Shown in pieces: positions 51,541 through 62,552 of a stretch of 64,000 bases of DNA. Position 1 is the stretch's first letter. Each line of letters begins with the position of its first letter. Position numbers and translations under genes: made by a program. The DNA is taken from positions 22,630,116 through 22,694,115 of the forward strand of contig NC_092801.1 of the NCBI RefSeq assembly GCF_918797505.1, given 5' to 3'. A model generated the notes under the pieces. That model was not told the DNA's origin, made no database searches, and worked only from the letters and a program-made list of their open reading frames with translations. The stretch comes from Bemisia tabaci. Taxonomy: Eukaryota; Arthropoda; Insecta; Hemiptera; Aleyrodidae.

Positions 51541-51774
51541 GCCATGGCGGCCTGTCGCCGCTCGGTGAGCTTTGGTGGGATTTTACGAGACATCCTCGGT
51601 AATAGAGAAAGAAGACGAAGGGAAATGGAGCGAGCCTCTTGGTCGGAGAGGGTGGTTACAATGGACGAAAAAAGAAGGGAAGTAGGTAATAGATTAGGGG
51701 TGCAAAATCTTCTGGATCAGGTAACCGGGCGGGTCGCAGTCGGTCCGGGACAGAGTTAAGAAATTTCGTGAAAG

Positions 51775-52000
51775 ATTATAAGAAGAAATTTCATGAGGAA
51801 ATTTCAAGAAATTTCATGAGGGAATTTCAAGAAATTTCATGAGGGAATTTCAAGAAATTTCATGAGGAAATTTCAAGAAATTTTATGGGGAAAAAAGAAA
51901 TTTCATGGGGGGAAAAGAAATTTCATGAAATTTCAGAAATTTCATGCGGAAAAAAGAAATTTCATTGCGAAAAAAGAAATTTCATGAAATTTCTTGTGAA
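51775..52000 (+). repeat. Degenerate minisatellite of AAGAAATTTCATGAGG units
   Basis: About nine or more units of 16-25 bp built on GAAATTTCATGAGG. The early units are regular and the later ones diverge to GAAATTTCATGGGG and GAAATTTCATTGCG. Because GAAATTTC is itself palindromic, the array can also fold. Confidence 0.85.
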
Positions 52001-52883
52001 ATTTCATTCAATAGATTTCTTTTAGCAACTCTGGTCCGGGACGATCGGAAAGCCCCGAAATTGTGTTTTCAAGTGGGAAACCCGGCAAAATCGCATTTTG
52101 TTACAAAGCTGCAGTAAAAATCTTGTGTAATTCGAAAAATATAGCAATTTATTAGGGTTGCCACTGTCAGGGACTACCGGGAAGACCGGAAAACGTCAGG
52201 GAATTTGAAAACGTCAGGAAAAATGACGAAAATGTCAGGGAAAAATCTTTAAGTCATGATTATTTGCGTTCTCGAATGGTTTTGACATTTCGAACAAAAA
52301 ATGTTGCCTAAAAACTATTTTTAACTATGTCTTTCTAACAGTCTGGCATTTGTTTAATTGTCAGGGAATCTAATCAAAATATGTCAGGGAAATCAGGGAA
52401 ATGTCAGGAAATTCAACTGTCCAAATTCTGGGGCTACCCTGACATTTTTACCCCAAGGAGCCATCAAAAAGTTATCTTTTCGAAAGTTCTGTGGGTAATG
52501 AGGTTTTGGAATGGAGAGGCTCAGAACTTTCTGCATCCCTACAATAGACGAACTAAAAGCAACTTACAAAATCCCTTTTATAGTCTGTCCATCATTCTCG
52601 CCCTTAGTCTGTAAACACCAACCGTTTTAACCATTAAGATAGCTCCGTTTTCCTTTTGTCTTCTACGTCCATCGCTTTGTCTATCATTTTTCAATAATCA
52701 GGCCGCAGGAGCAGATCCATAGAAAAGAAAAGAAAGAAAGAGGGTAAAGAGCGGTTTTCGCGGGGACCCCGGACCTTCTATTTTTTAGGGTTGTCCCCCG
52801 GGATCCAAGTTCAAAGTTAACACAAGAATACAATTTTTTTTTCATGTTTCAGTAATGATATCCGACCAAAGGACAACGATACC
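52001..52883. other. Intergenic repeat-derived DNA
   Basis: 52155-52440 carries GTCAGGGAATTTG-type words like those at 9090, 12180, 40998 and 49995, a dispersed family without coding potential. The remainder shows nothing recognisable. Confidence 0.45.
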
Positions 52884-53251
52884 TGTAATAACGCCTTGAT
52901 ACAACTATACGTGCTCTATGGACATCCGTGTTGCTTACTAAAAATTGAAGGCGCTTCGATCGTTCTAGCCCATGACCATGAAGCAGTGCTCGCAGGGACA
53001 CGCTGTCACGACTGTGTTTAGCGGTGGGATATGATATCTTGATACGTGAAAATGGTGTGAAAATATCCTTTCCTGTCCTTTTACCTTAGTTCTTTTAGGA
53101 GAATTTCATCTTGCCACGTATTCGTAACACGCCATTCTTTGCTGCGTGCACTTGCGGATTGCGGACAAGAGTGACCGAAGCGCCTTCCAGTTTCTCATAT
53201 GCAACACGCACGTTCATCGAGTACGAATATTTGTACCAAGGCGTTATGATC
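52884..53251. mobile_element. TIR-bounded element, family C copy 1
   Basis: Left terminus about 52884-52962 and right terminus about 53171-53251 are imperfect reverse complements. They match through TAATAACGCCTTGATACAA / TTGTACCAAGGCGTTATGA, CCGTGTTGC / GCAACACGC, and GAAGGCGCTTCGATC / GACCGAAGCGCCTTCC. The interior of about 200 bp has no transposase frame. The terminal words recur in the larger element at 58914-59664. Confidence 0.72.
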
Positions 53252-54160
53252 AACAACATTGACTGCAATGCCTATGTTAACTTGATATATTGGCATAAAA
53301 AGGCTCGCCCTGTCTTATTCTACCTGAGTGTCGTTTAAAAAATAAAATTATAATGCGTTTCCATCAAAAGATGCTAATATTTCGAAGTTTTTCAATTAAA
53401 AAACAACTCCAACTGATCTTTTTTTATTTTGCGGGACACAATTTCAGCATTTGATGTTACTCGGGGAGTAAGGCTGTTGATGACTTGCTGGCTTTACGAT
53501 GTACAGCGATCAGCTTTGATTCAGCGCTGCAAAGTTAATACAAGGTGTATCCATGCCACATTTTTTCTCGGTAATTTTTGGTCTGATAATGCGTGGAACG
53601 GAAGAGTTGAATCGGAAATGAACCTCAGGAATCGGACTTTCATGGTTTCGAATTCTCTCAGCGCCCCTTAAGGATGCACCCCCAATTAAACCCCCCGGTC
53701 TCAACACCAACCAATTCAAAATAACAGAAAAAAAGTCTGAATTAAGTGATCTGGAACACTTGAATTTGCAACCCTGTATCACGACTGATCGCTAGATCGT
53801 AGCAGCGTCAACAACAGCCTTAATGCCCGGGTGACATCTAATAATAAAATTGGAGCCCAGAAAAAAACATTGATTGTATCATTTTCTTAATCGAAGAACC
53901 TAAAACTATTAGCAGTTCCAATAGGAAAAATGCAAACTTTGCAATGTACAACTGTACTGCCAATATGATCATGAGCTTTGAATAAAAGCTGAAATTTTCA
54001 TTTGAGGATGGTCGCATCATAAGGGTTTGTTTTGGGGTGGATTTGAACGAAATCCCTGCGTTTCGAAAAAGAGGAACTAACAGGCCCTCTTTCTGACTGG
54101 CTCTTTGGTTGCCTCAATTTTTTTTTTGTAAAAACGGCTCAAAATTTGGACGCGGACATA
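53252..54160. other. Intergenic DNA, nothing recognised
   Basis: Only short frames without domain similarity occur here. Composition is intermediate. Confidence 0.5.
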
Positions 54161-54430
54161 CCGTCCGCGTTCCAGATTCAGAGGCCGAACGTTCAGGGCG
54201 TAGCATCCGGAGCAATCGAAGCTACGGCTCCAGCACCCGGAACTTTCGGCCCCTGAGCCCGGAACGGCCGGCATATCTACACCGCCCGTAACTTTTCTTT
54301 TCAATGCATATTCGGGCTTTATAGACAAACCGTCCGCGATCCTAGTTCAGAGGCCAAAAGTTCCGGGCGTAGCACCCAACTACGGCTCCAGCACCCGGAA
54401 CTTTCGGCCTCTGAGCCCGGAACGGACAGT
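54161..54430. repeat. Two successive related GC-rich hairpins
   Basis: Hairpin 1 (54162-54270) and hairpin 2 (about 54330-54427) each begin CCGTCCGCG, continue TTCAGAGGCC and end GAGCCCGGAACGG. The second half of each pairs with the first half: TCAGAGGCCAAAAGTTCCGG with CCGGAACTTTCGGCCTCTGA. Both share the phrase CTACGGCTCCAGCACCCGGA in the middle. Confidence 0.8.
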
Positions 54431-54929
54431 ACGTCCAGTGTCAGTAGCCCGTAAATTTTTTTTCAGTACATGTTCTGCCCATGGGCACCCCTGACTCCCT
54501 GACACTCACACACCCAACGTCAGGGGCGTACTGGGAACCTTTAAGGGGCGCGGGACAGACACTTTGAGGGCGCCGCCACATGGGAAGGGGGGGTCTGGTG
54601 GGGAGTCCGGGGGTCCTCACCCGGAAAATTTTGAAAAACAAACCTTTTTAGACGCAGTTTTAAGCCATTCTGAAGAAAAAATAAATGAAAAATGTTTTCG
54701 CATATTCGAGTCACTTTACGTGGTTTTTAATGAGGAAAATTGTACCACAAGATCTCAGCACCACCTTCGGCGCACCAAACTGCCTTGTTCCCTTACGCAC
54801 TAGTCCGGAAAGGGGCGCCCTGTCTCTAAATAAGAAAGCATGCTCTCTTTTAACAAGAAGGCGCCCTCTCACATCTTCATTGTTGCATGATTATTATTAT
54901 TATTTTTTTTTTTGGAAAGCAGTAGGGCG

Positions 54930-55630
54930 TCAGGGCGCCTGGGCGGGAGGGCGTACCGGGACATGTCCCGGTGGGCCAGTACGCCCCTGCCCAAGGTTCC
55001 AAGGTCCAAGAAAGGAAGTTCCAAGCGTCTGTTGGAACTGCCGGGGTAGGATAGCGTGTAAACGTGGAGCTTCGAGGCGGAACGGTGGTCGGTGTTCTGG
55101 ACTTCTGGGCCGGATGTGCGGCGCTTGGCGGAGCTCCGTGGCTCCTTGCACGAGGAGCGCGGTGGCGCGGTGGGACGCGGGCGCCGGGCGTCCCGTGGCT
55201 GCGCGGCCGGGCGAAGCTCGCTCGCACGGCACCGGCTCTGCTGCGTCACCGCCCGGCGGAGCATAGCACGGCGCAGCACAGACGCGGCCGCGAGCCGAGT
55301 TGGAACACAAAGGCGACTGCGACTCGGCGGCGGTGGAGCGCGGAGCCGTCCGGCGGCCGCCATCGCGGCACGAACCCCGTTTCCTGGAACCGCGGCCCGA
55401 AACACCGCAGCTGCCCCCTCCCTCCCGGGCTGCGCGGTGGGCCGACGCGCCTCGCGCCGCGGCCGCGCCAGTCTCGGCCGCTGCACTCGTCAGTCAAGGC
55501 GTGCGTCGCGTTCCCATCTCGAACCCGCAGAGCCCGGACAAACCTGAAAATTCTCCACCCCGCGTTTTACCCCTTCCTCGCCGCCCTCTCCGCGGACCTG
55601 GGCGCGCCCCCGGCCTCAACCCCGAGAGCG
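54930..55630. promoter_or_regulatory. GC-rich CpG island and probable 5' UTR of the MADF gene
   Basis: The segment is far richer in G, C and CpG than the rest of the window and runs straight into the MADF start codon at 55631. Several overlapping frames are open on both strands, as expected at such composition. One of them (from 55064) is in frame with the MADF start, so an N-terminal extension cannot be excluded, but its Ala/Arg/Pro-rich content looks non-coding. Confidence 0.55.
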
Positions 55631-55787
55631 ATGTCCAACAAGAGCTTCACCGACCAGGAGGACGCCTGGCTCTGTCAGCTCATCTCCACCAACCCGGCGC
55701 TCTACGACTCCAAGCTCGCCGAGTACAAGAACCGCACCATCAGGGACAAGACCTGGGAGGAGATCGGCAAGACCCTCTACCGAAGTG
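55631..55787 (+). CDS. First coding exon of a MADF-domain protein (partial)
   Basis: The exon encodes 52 residues from an ATG, then splits a codon at a strong GTAAGT donor (55788). Residues 14-50 match the start of a MADF domain: LCQLISTNPALYDSKL, then EYKNR, then TWEEIGKTLY. This is the hallmark pattern of a leucine, Pro-x-Leu-Tyr, Tyr-x-x-Arg and Trp-x-x-Ile. MADF proteins such as Drosophila Adf-1 are Myb-like DNA-binding transcription factors, often with a C-terminal BESS motif. The remaining half of the domain must lie in later exons. I did not find a convincing one before the window end, so intron 1 may exceed 8 kb. The start is preferred over an upstream in-frame extension because the family usually begins its domain near the N-terminus. 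The family is clear; the particular member is not. Confidence 0.82.
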
Positions 55788-56984
55788 GTAAGTCATACTG
55801 ACGAAACGACAGACGCGGAACACGCGCGGAAACACTACCCAACCCCCCCTCCCCATCTGAGATTGAGTCAACAGTATCAGCGGGGCAATTCGAACTCGGC
55901 ACTAGGTTCCCGCCATTCACTACTAGGTTCTCCGTCACCAGGGTTACCAACTTTCCGCGAACCCAATCCTCAGAGGGCAAGCTCAACTTTTAGCGCGAAA
56001 GTTAAGACTTCAAAAGCCACCCCCTCTTCCCTCTTTTGAGCTGTATTCGCGATTCGCGGTCTACCCTCCTTTTGAGCTGCATTCGTGGGTTTTATTCATT
56101 CATCGTCTCAGATGCGCTCACTATCGACTTCGCTACTGATCGCAATCGCAAATTAAGTTTATCGCTCCGCGTTCAAGTTTTCGGTTTTGGTTGACCGCGT
56201 TTTCGTTCGCTCCTGCGAACGAAGAAAAGCGTAAGCCCATACTCTCGACTCGAAAAGCCCTGCGGCATCAAAATGACTCTCCGTAACTTTCATCGCACAC
56301 AAATTCAAATCATGCTCGAAAAAACCGCGAATCGTCAAGATTCTTCAGAGCCTTCAACTATCCGAAAGTTTGTGGGGGAGGTGGTGTTATAAACCATGGA
56401 TTTCCTCTCTCTTCGCTTTAATATCGTACTATTTTTAAATTTGGGAGTTCGCGTTGACTCAATTTAGAAGAATTAGACAAAGGATGAAAAAATGCTAGTC
56501 CCTATATGATCTCGGATGAAAAACCCTCTTTTTTCAGACGAAAGTGCGTCAGAAAAGGAAAACACGACTGTTACGAGTCCACGAATGCTAGTACTCTACG
56601 AACTTATCAATAAAAAATCAAGCACCTAAATCCCAACTTAAAAGCTGAGACTTCTGCATCCATCCCCCTCTCTCCCGAAGCTGTTATCGCGGATTATTTT
56701 GAAGAAATCGCTTATGTGGGGGACCGAGAAGACATCTAGTCGGTGTCGGTGCAGACTGCAAGTGCAAGTGGCGGGTTTCGGGTTATCGCTCGGCGCCGCG
56801 AGGAAGCTTTCGCGCTTCGCGGGTTTTTCGGATCCGCGAAAGCGCGGAGCGGCGCGTCGAGCCAGCGAACGACCCGCGGCGCGTCCGACGTCTCGCCGCC
56901 GTCGCGTCGCGACGCCGAGCTGCTCCTGCCGATGCGATGAACTTTCAGCTTCCCGCGTCCCCAACCGCCGCGCTTGTCCGGTCA
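55788..56984. other. Presumed first intron of the MADF gene, with a GC-rich patch
   Basis: No exon is recognised. 56750-56945 is GC- and CpG-rich, with a dense run of CGCG words, and may be a second promoter island. Confidence 0.4.
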
Positions 56985-57900
56985 GTAGGTACCCGAGACA
57001 ATGGTAGCGGGTCTTCAGGTTTCAGCCGGAACTCTGATATATTTTCTCGGATGTTTTTTCAGAAATTTATTATTTTAGTAAGCGTGTGTAATTATTGTAG
57101 AGGGTTTTTGTTTTTATTATTATTTTTTTCATAACTGATTTTGCTTTCTTATCTTGCTGTTATCTGCGGTGGTCAGGAGGTACTCGACGCAGTGGTTGCG
57201 GGTCTTTAGATTTCAGCCGGAACTTTTTAAACGACTTATTAAATGTTTTTTATTCTAGTTGGCATTTTTCCATTAACTGAATACTTTTTAATATCCTGTA
57301 CATGGTTTTGCTCTCTCCCCCCCCCCCCCCCCCCCCATTGCTTGCCCTGGTACCGGACAGAGTAACATGAATCCCTAGATTTCAGCCGGGACTTTTATCC
57401 GTGTTATGAGTTGTCTTCTTCAAAATCTGCTTTTTCAGGAACTAAGCGTGTATTGTGCTTGTTCGAGATGCTTTGACATCAGCCGCGACTTTTATACGAC
57501 AATTGAGTTGTCTTTTTGAAAATATAATTATTAAGTAAGGTGTACTATTATTCTAGTTTGTTTCTTTACCGAGAACTTTTTGATAGCCTTCTGTTTTTGT
57601 TTTGATTTTCCCCCCTCCACGCGTGCCTAGTGATACCGGGCAGAATGATAGAGCTCTTTAGTTTTCAGCCGAGGCTTCTTACGATTTAGAAAAAAAAAAA
57701 ATATTATTTTTTAAAATTTTTTTTGTCACTTTTTTCCAAATATATTTTTGCAATAATTGTCCTGTACTCTCGTTTGTTTTATTCGGCAACTGATTGGTTT
57801 TTGGTGATCTGTTTTCTTTTCTTCATAATGTGAAAACTCAAAAAACAAAAAATTGATAGTCGGTCTCTGGATTACAGCCGCTGATTTCCCTCACTTTTAA
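56985..57900 (+). repeat. Degenerate tandem array built on a TTTCAGCCG core
   Basis: The core, ATTTCAGCCGGAACTTTT or a variant, has its CAG at 57023, 57214, 57383, 57480, 57666 and 57875, so spacing is mostly 170-210 bp. Upstream of most cores sits a GTACCGGACAGAGT-like word and a GGGTCTTTAG-like word. Between cores are T-rich stretches, one with a C homopolymer (57318-57336). Unit identity is low, so the array is old. Confidence 0.7.
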
Positions 57901-58913
57901 AGTGTTTTTTTCTTCTTTTTTTTATGTAGCCCTGCCTAACCTAACCTAACGAATGAAGAGTTGATTTCAAATGTGTTTTCGCATCATCTGCGTTTCTGAT
58001 AGTCTTAGTTTCTTTCATTTAGCCACTGAGTGCTTTTTGACGTTTTGTCGTTGTAGGTTTTTGTTTCTCGGTGATTTTATATTTTTGTCGTTTTATACAA
58101 TGTCCTCAAGAGTTAAAAAGAGAGCGAAAATATTTTGACACCCCGGATTTTTTTTTCTTTCTCAGCACAGATTCCTAAATGCTGTGCTCGTTTACAAAAC
58201 GTGCCCCTTGTGTCACGTGTAAGTGGGTATAGACCTTTTACGTGGGAACATTTTCGGACCCTCCAAACGTTACGTCATTTTTCAGACTTTGCACAGCGCA
58301 TTTTGATTACCTTTGATTTCCGTGAACCGCACATCTACAAATAAATGTAAACTCAATTCTGTTCATGAATACGGAGCGATTGTTTTATTTACATTACTTA
58401 TTTCATGAACAGTTTCGGTTACTTTATTTAATAACTGGCTGCCCCTCCCCCCTTTTTTTTGATGACCTTTTAGTTTTAAATAATTGAAGTATTAATTGTG
58501 ATTCACCTGCAGATTACACATTGACACTACGTAGTCAGCGGGTTGGTTTCAATTCTGCACGACACTCTATCCCCAGCAGAGATCTTATACTCATTCGTTT
58601 TCGTGAACAGTTTTACCCCTTTATCTAGTGTTTTTATACTTATTATTCTCATATTTTTTACCATTTTACTTTTTATCCACACATTCTAAGAAAGAAATAT
58701 GCCACATTCAACGTTCTTAGACCACTAAACGTACCTACGGGCCGCTGCCCACGTTAAGACGGTAATGTTGTTATCCGTTTAGAAATAATAAAGCATTATT
58801 TAAAAATTTACAATTTTGCAACAAAAATCAGCGATAACGTACGTCGTCGGCACGATAGGTAACGCTAAAATTAAGTTACGGTATGTAATAGAAGCAACCC
58901 TTATTCACCGTCG
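57901..58913. other. Intergenic or intronic AT-rich DNA
   Basis: Three CCTAA units occur at 57935-57949, the insect telomere motif, but the run is too short to be meaningful. No gene is recognised. Confidence 0.5.
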
Positions 58914-59664
58914 AATCCGACGAACACAATACAAATCTCATTTCAACTCCTGGATGCAACTATTCGGGCTCCATGGTTGACCCTGTTGCATACGTACGGA
59001 ATAGAAGGCGTTCCAACTGTCCAGGCACTCGTTGATTCACCTGCGGCGCGACGCCAACGCGCATAACGGCAGGCTTTACCGCGAGGATCCGAAATAGCAG
59101 AGCGCTTTCAATTCTTCGTTTATACTACTAAGAAATCTCCCAGGCACGAATAGTAGCATACAAGCGCAGGGTGTGAGTGTTTTCCGTATTGCGATGTGCT
59201 GAGCATGATTAGTAGAGCAACTATTCATGCCTCAGAGATGTCATGGAAGTATAACTATAGAATTGAAGGCACTCTGTCATTTTAGATCCTAGCGGTAAAG
59301 CCCACCGTACAATGAAACGAGCCTTTCACAGAAGTTACACGTGAACTTGCTAACTGCAACTGCAAGTTTGCTTGTTAATTGTTTTGTATTATTTATTGTA
59401 AGGGATGTTTCTTGTAAGAAATTTTACGAGAAAATCAATGAAACCATTTCTAAAACCTCTATGTTTAGTATTAACGTCGATAAGAGCTTTTAATGTTTCC
59501 ACATTTTGTAGGTATAACTCCTCTCACTGATTCACTCCTCTGAGCGGAGTTGGTGTGTCTAAAATCAAAACGCCTTCACGTCTGTGCGTATGCAACACAG
59601 ACAGCCATGGAGCCCGAATAGTTGCGTCCAGGCGTTATAATGAAATTCGTTCAGTATCCGTCGC
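58914..59664. mobile_element. TIR-bounded element, family C copy 2
   Basis: The termini pair over about 100 bp. GCAACTATTCGGGCTCCATGG (from 58956) on the left matches CCATGGAGCCCGAATAGTTGC on the right (59604-59624). Pairing extends outward to TCCGACGAAC / CCGTCG and inward to GTTGCATACG / CGTATGCAAC and GAAGGCGTT / AACGCCTTC. The interior of about 550 bp holds another GAATTGAAGGCACTC word (59261) but no transposase frame. It is probably a non-autonomous DNA transposon. Confidence 0.78.
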
Positions 59665-60271
59665 AATGCTTGAAGCATCCCCGTAGGTTTGTAGGCGCAT
59701 GCGACACAAACTGAACTTGGACATTTCTAGACCCACGATTGACTTTCGGCTGCTGTTCACTCGAGTTTCGATCTGATTTTTTCTTCGATTAGGTATATCA
59801 ATGTACGTTAAGTTTGTTTACGGTCAAATGATTACGTCATCTTTCTGATAATAATTGATGTTGATTTCATCAGTTTCTGTCATCGGTGCCTCTGCTTGTA
59901 CGATATCGTTGATATTTTTTATCCAGGTGTCAAAATACCCAACCCAAGCACCGCGTCAACAAATTCTGAAAGGGAGGGAGAAAATGACACCCCCCCCCCC
60001 CACCCGGCACTCATTTTAGAGACTTCACCCACTGGAAGAACTCCATGTTCGTCTAATAATATTCTTGTTCCGCGAACTCCGGCAAAGTTGAATGAATGAC
60101 AGGGACAGGTGGCAAAAAATTGAAGTGCGCGCTACTTTGACCTTGGGCGAGGTGTGCAGCCGCAAGAAAATTGTGGAAATGTTTCGGTTTGCTGAAACGA
60201 AGTTTTTTGATTCGCTGAGTTTCCGTCGATTTTCCACGTGACAAAGCGTCATGCTCGTGCTTACTCCGTGT
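59665..60271. other. Intergenic or intronic DNA
   Basis: A C homopolymer lies at about 59989-60000. The short open frames show no domain. Confidence 0.5.
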
Positions 60272-60434
60272 CAGTGGCGTGGCGTGCTTTGCGATTTATC
60301 GATTGATCTGCCATTTAAACCTATGGAAAAGGATCGATGAACAGGGTGTTTGCAACGAACGCCTTAATAATCGATTCTTTACCATAGGTTTAAATGGGGA
60401 AATATCGATAATCGATCTCACGCTTCGCCACCGC
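60272..60434. mobile_element. Small fold-back element with CAGTGGCGTGGCGTG terminus
   Basis: Arms of about 65-70 bp pair through GTGGCGTGGCGTG / CACGCTTCGCCAC, ATTTATCGATTGATC / GATAATCGATCTC, and CCATTTAAACCTATGG / CCATAGGTTTAAATGG. It is 163 bp in all, without a reading frame. The GAATCGATT words also recur at the end of the 50795 array. Confidence 0.78.
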
Positions 60435-61027
60435 TCCCCGCCCGGTTCAGTTCCCCGCGTGCACCCCAGAAGTGGATTAAATCTTGCATTTAGGAACTAC
60501 AAATTCTAGCTCATCTGTAAAAACACTTATGCGCATCGGGAAACTAATGTCACGTACGTTGTTACTAAACCGAGCCAGACATTATGTTTCCTACTTACGT
60601 AATGCAGTTCAATTAATTGTCAGCAAACTAGAATCCAGGAGCCTTCAATATCGTAGTTGGCAATCGAAAAGCAGCGAAAAGTTAGTTTGCAATATTCACT
60701 ATAGTCAATCATTATCGCTGGAATGCAAAATTTTGACGTAGACCATCGGACCGCGTTGCGCAAAAAAGGGACACACATTTAAACAGAAATAAATCTATAA
60801 ATCGCATACATTTAATTGGGCAATTTAATTTTTTACATGAAAACAGTCGTGTGGATTTGTGTGCCAATTTCAGTGAGTTTTCTGTATAGTAAGTAAGAAA
60901 CAAATTCCTTAAAATTTTCAAATGAATCCGCACAAACGTTCTCTTATAAAAACATTATATGGCCTTTGCAGTTAATTTTGGCAATACCTGATGAGACTTG
61001 GTTCATTTCTGCTGAACGCGATTAACA
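60435..61027. other. Intergenic or intronic DNA, nothing recognised
   Basis: Only short frames without similarity to known domains. Confidence 0.5.
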
Positions 61028-61977
61028 ATCCCTGGTAAAAATTAGCGATACGAGCTGCGTTTCAAAATACCGTAGGAGTTCTTATAGCCGACTGAAGAAG
61101 GCGATAGAAAATCATATTGCTGGCTGTAGAAAGTGGAAAAAATCATACGGCCGGGCTACACGAAGCGATACAAAATTATACAGCCGGGCTATAGTTCCTA
61201 TCGCCGGGCTTTACACTTTATCGCCAGGCTGTTGCTTTTTCGCCATCGGCTATAAAAGGCTATAAGAAATTGTGTAGAAATTCGTGTGCTTTGTAAATCC
61301 TTATGTTTGTACGGAATCACCTTAATATTTACAAAACGCACATTATATTTTCCTTTACTACATATTTTTTAAAATGAGAATAATCCGTACAGAGTGTGCA
61401 AATATTTCAAAGTCATGAGTTGAAAAACGCTGACTCCACGAGATAAAATATTAGAGCCTAACACAAAGCGGAGCGGCGGCGCACTGGCGCCTACAAACCT
61501 AACAGGAATACTTCACGCATTGCGCAATGCGTGATGTATCCCTGTTAGGTTTGAAGGCGCCAATGCGCGTTTCGCGCTGGCTGCCCGCCCGCCGCGCCGC
61601 GCCGCAGCGTACCACGGCACTTGAAGCAACTATTTCACACCAGAGGTATTGCACAGTATCATACGAAATTGAAGGCGCTCCGACTCATTAGGAATGGCAG
61701 GCATCCTTCAAAAGTACGGAGCTTTCCTCGCAAAATAAATCAAGATACTACGGCCCAAAAAGAGAGCGGTAGTCCAAAAACTCACTAAGTCCTAGCATCC
61801 GTAATTAGTAACGTTTAGCATACACTTTATCGCCAGGGTGTTGCTTACTCGCCATCGGCTATAAAAGGCTGTAAGAAATTGTGTTGCGGGCTATAGAAGC
61901 TATTGGAAATCTTACAGCCGGCTGTAGGTCTATGGTATTTTGGAACACAGATTCTACTGCCAATTTTTATCAGGGAT
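61028..61977. mobile_element. 950-bp TIR element with nested insertions
   Basis: The left end ATCCCTGGTAAAAATT and the right end AATTTTTATCAGGGAT are reverse complements. Inside them TTTCAAAATACCGTA (61071) pairs with TATGGTATTTTGGAA. A segment with TTTATCGCCAGGCTGTTGC and GCCATCGGCTATAAAAGGCT occurs twice (about 61208-61270 and 61828-61880), so the middle part (about 61271-61827) looks like an insertion with flanking duplication. That middle part holds the perfect hairpin at 61479-61568 and a family C fragment (61620-61680). Confidence 0.75.
61479..61568. repeat. 90-bp near-perfect palindrome
   Basis: GCGCACTGGCGCC at the left pairs with GGCGCCAATGCGC at the right. The arms continue through AAACCTAACAGGAATACTTC / GATGTATCCCTGTTAGGTTT to a central ACGCATTGCGCAATGCGT with no loop. 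Mismatches are few. Confidence 0.92.
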
Positions 61978-62377
61978 GTGCTTTTTACTCTTGCCCACCT
62001 TGTCTACCGCTACTGATTTTCTCTGGCCCTGATTTTTCAATATGCGCCAAACCGTTTGATACACGTAAATCGAACGAAGACAATCTTCAGTTTCTACCAT
62101 TAATATGAAAATGTGCAATAAATTGATAACTGTTTTCGTGAAGATAACTCGCTGGAAACACGTTATATTGCGTTGGTCCAGATTCTGAGTTTCGACGCAG
62201 CGTATTTAGGTCAGGCCTTGTCCGAAAAAATTAAAAGGCGATATTGTTATCACGCCATCCCTCGCGTCGTGTCATAAGCACTCGCGAAATAATTTTCAGA
62301 TGATGTGTTTCGGACATTTCATCATCGACTATCGAAGCCTAGAGTAGGTACACGGAGAGCATGGACACTGCGGGATC

Positions 62378-62521
62378 CATTGGATTTCATTTTGCAATAA
62401 GAAACCACTGTATGTAGCTCTTTCTTAAAAACAGATATCAACACGGAGAAATCAATGGCATGTATGTTGTTTCTGAACTAGGCCAAAAATAGTGGTTCCT
62501 TATTGCAAAATGTAATCCAAT
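62378..62521. mobile_element. MITE-like inverted-repeat element, family A copy 3
   Basis: The left end ATTGGATTTCATTTTGCAA runs into TAAGAAACCACT, and the right end is AGTGGTTCC then TTATTGCAAAATGTAATCCA. It is 144 bp, shorter than the two copies in the MKK introns; the termini are shared but the interior is not. Confidence 0.75.
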
Positions 62522-62552
62522 TTCTGACCGACTCGATCGGTCATTATTCCTC

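Noticed and set aside
51294..51759. Arg/Ala-rich frames across the 51.4 kb GC island, including a 71-aa frame starting at 51544
   Set aside because: Open on both strands because of base composition; no domain and no supporting splice donor.
54869..55547. Long frames (up to 205 aa) on both strands in the 55 kb island
   Set aside because: Low-complexity Ala/Arg/Pro products that overlap each other on opposite strands; only the MADF segment shows homology.
57935..57949. Telomeric TTAGG array
   Set aside because: Only three CCTAA units, too short to count as a telomeric or interstitial telomere tract.
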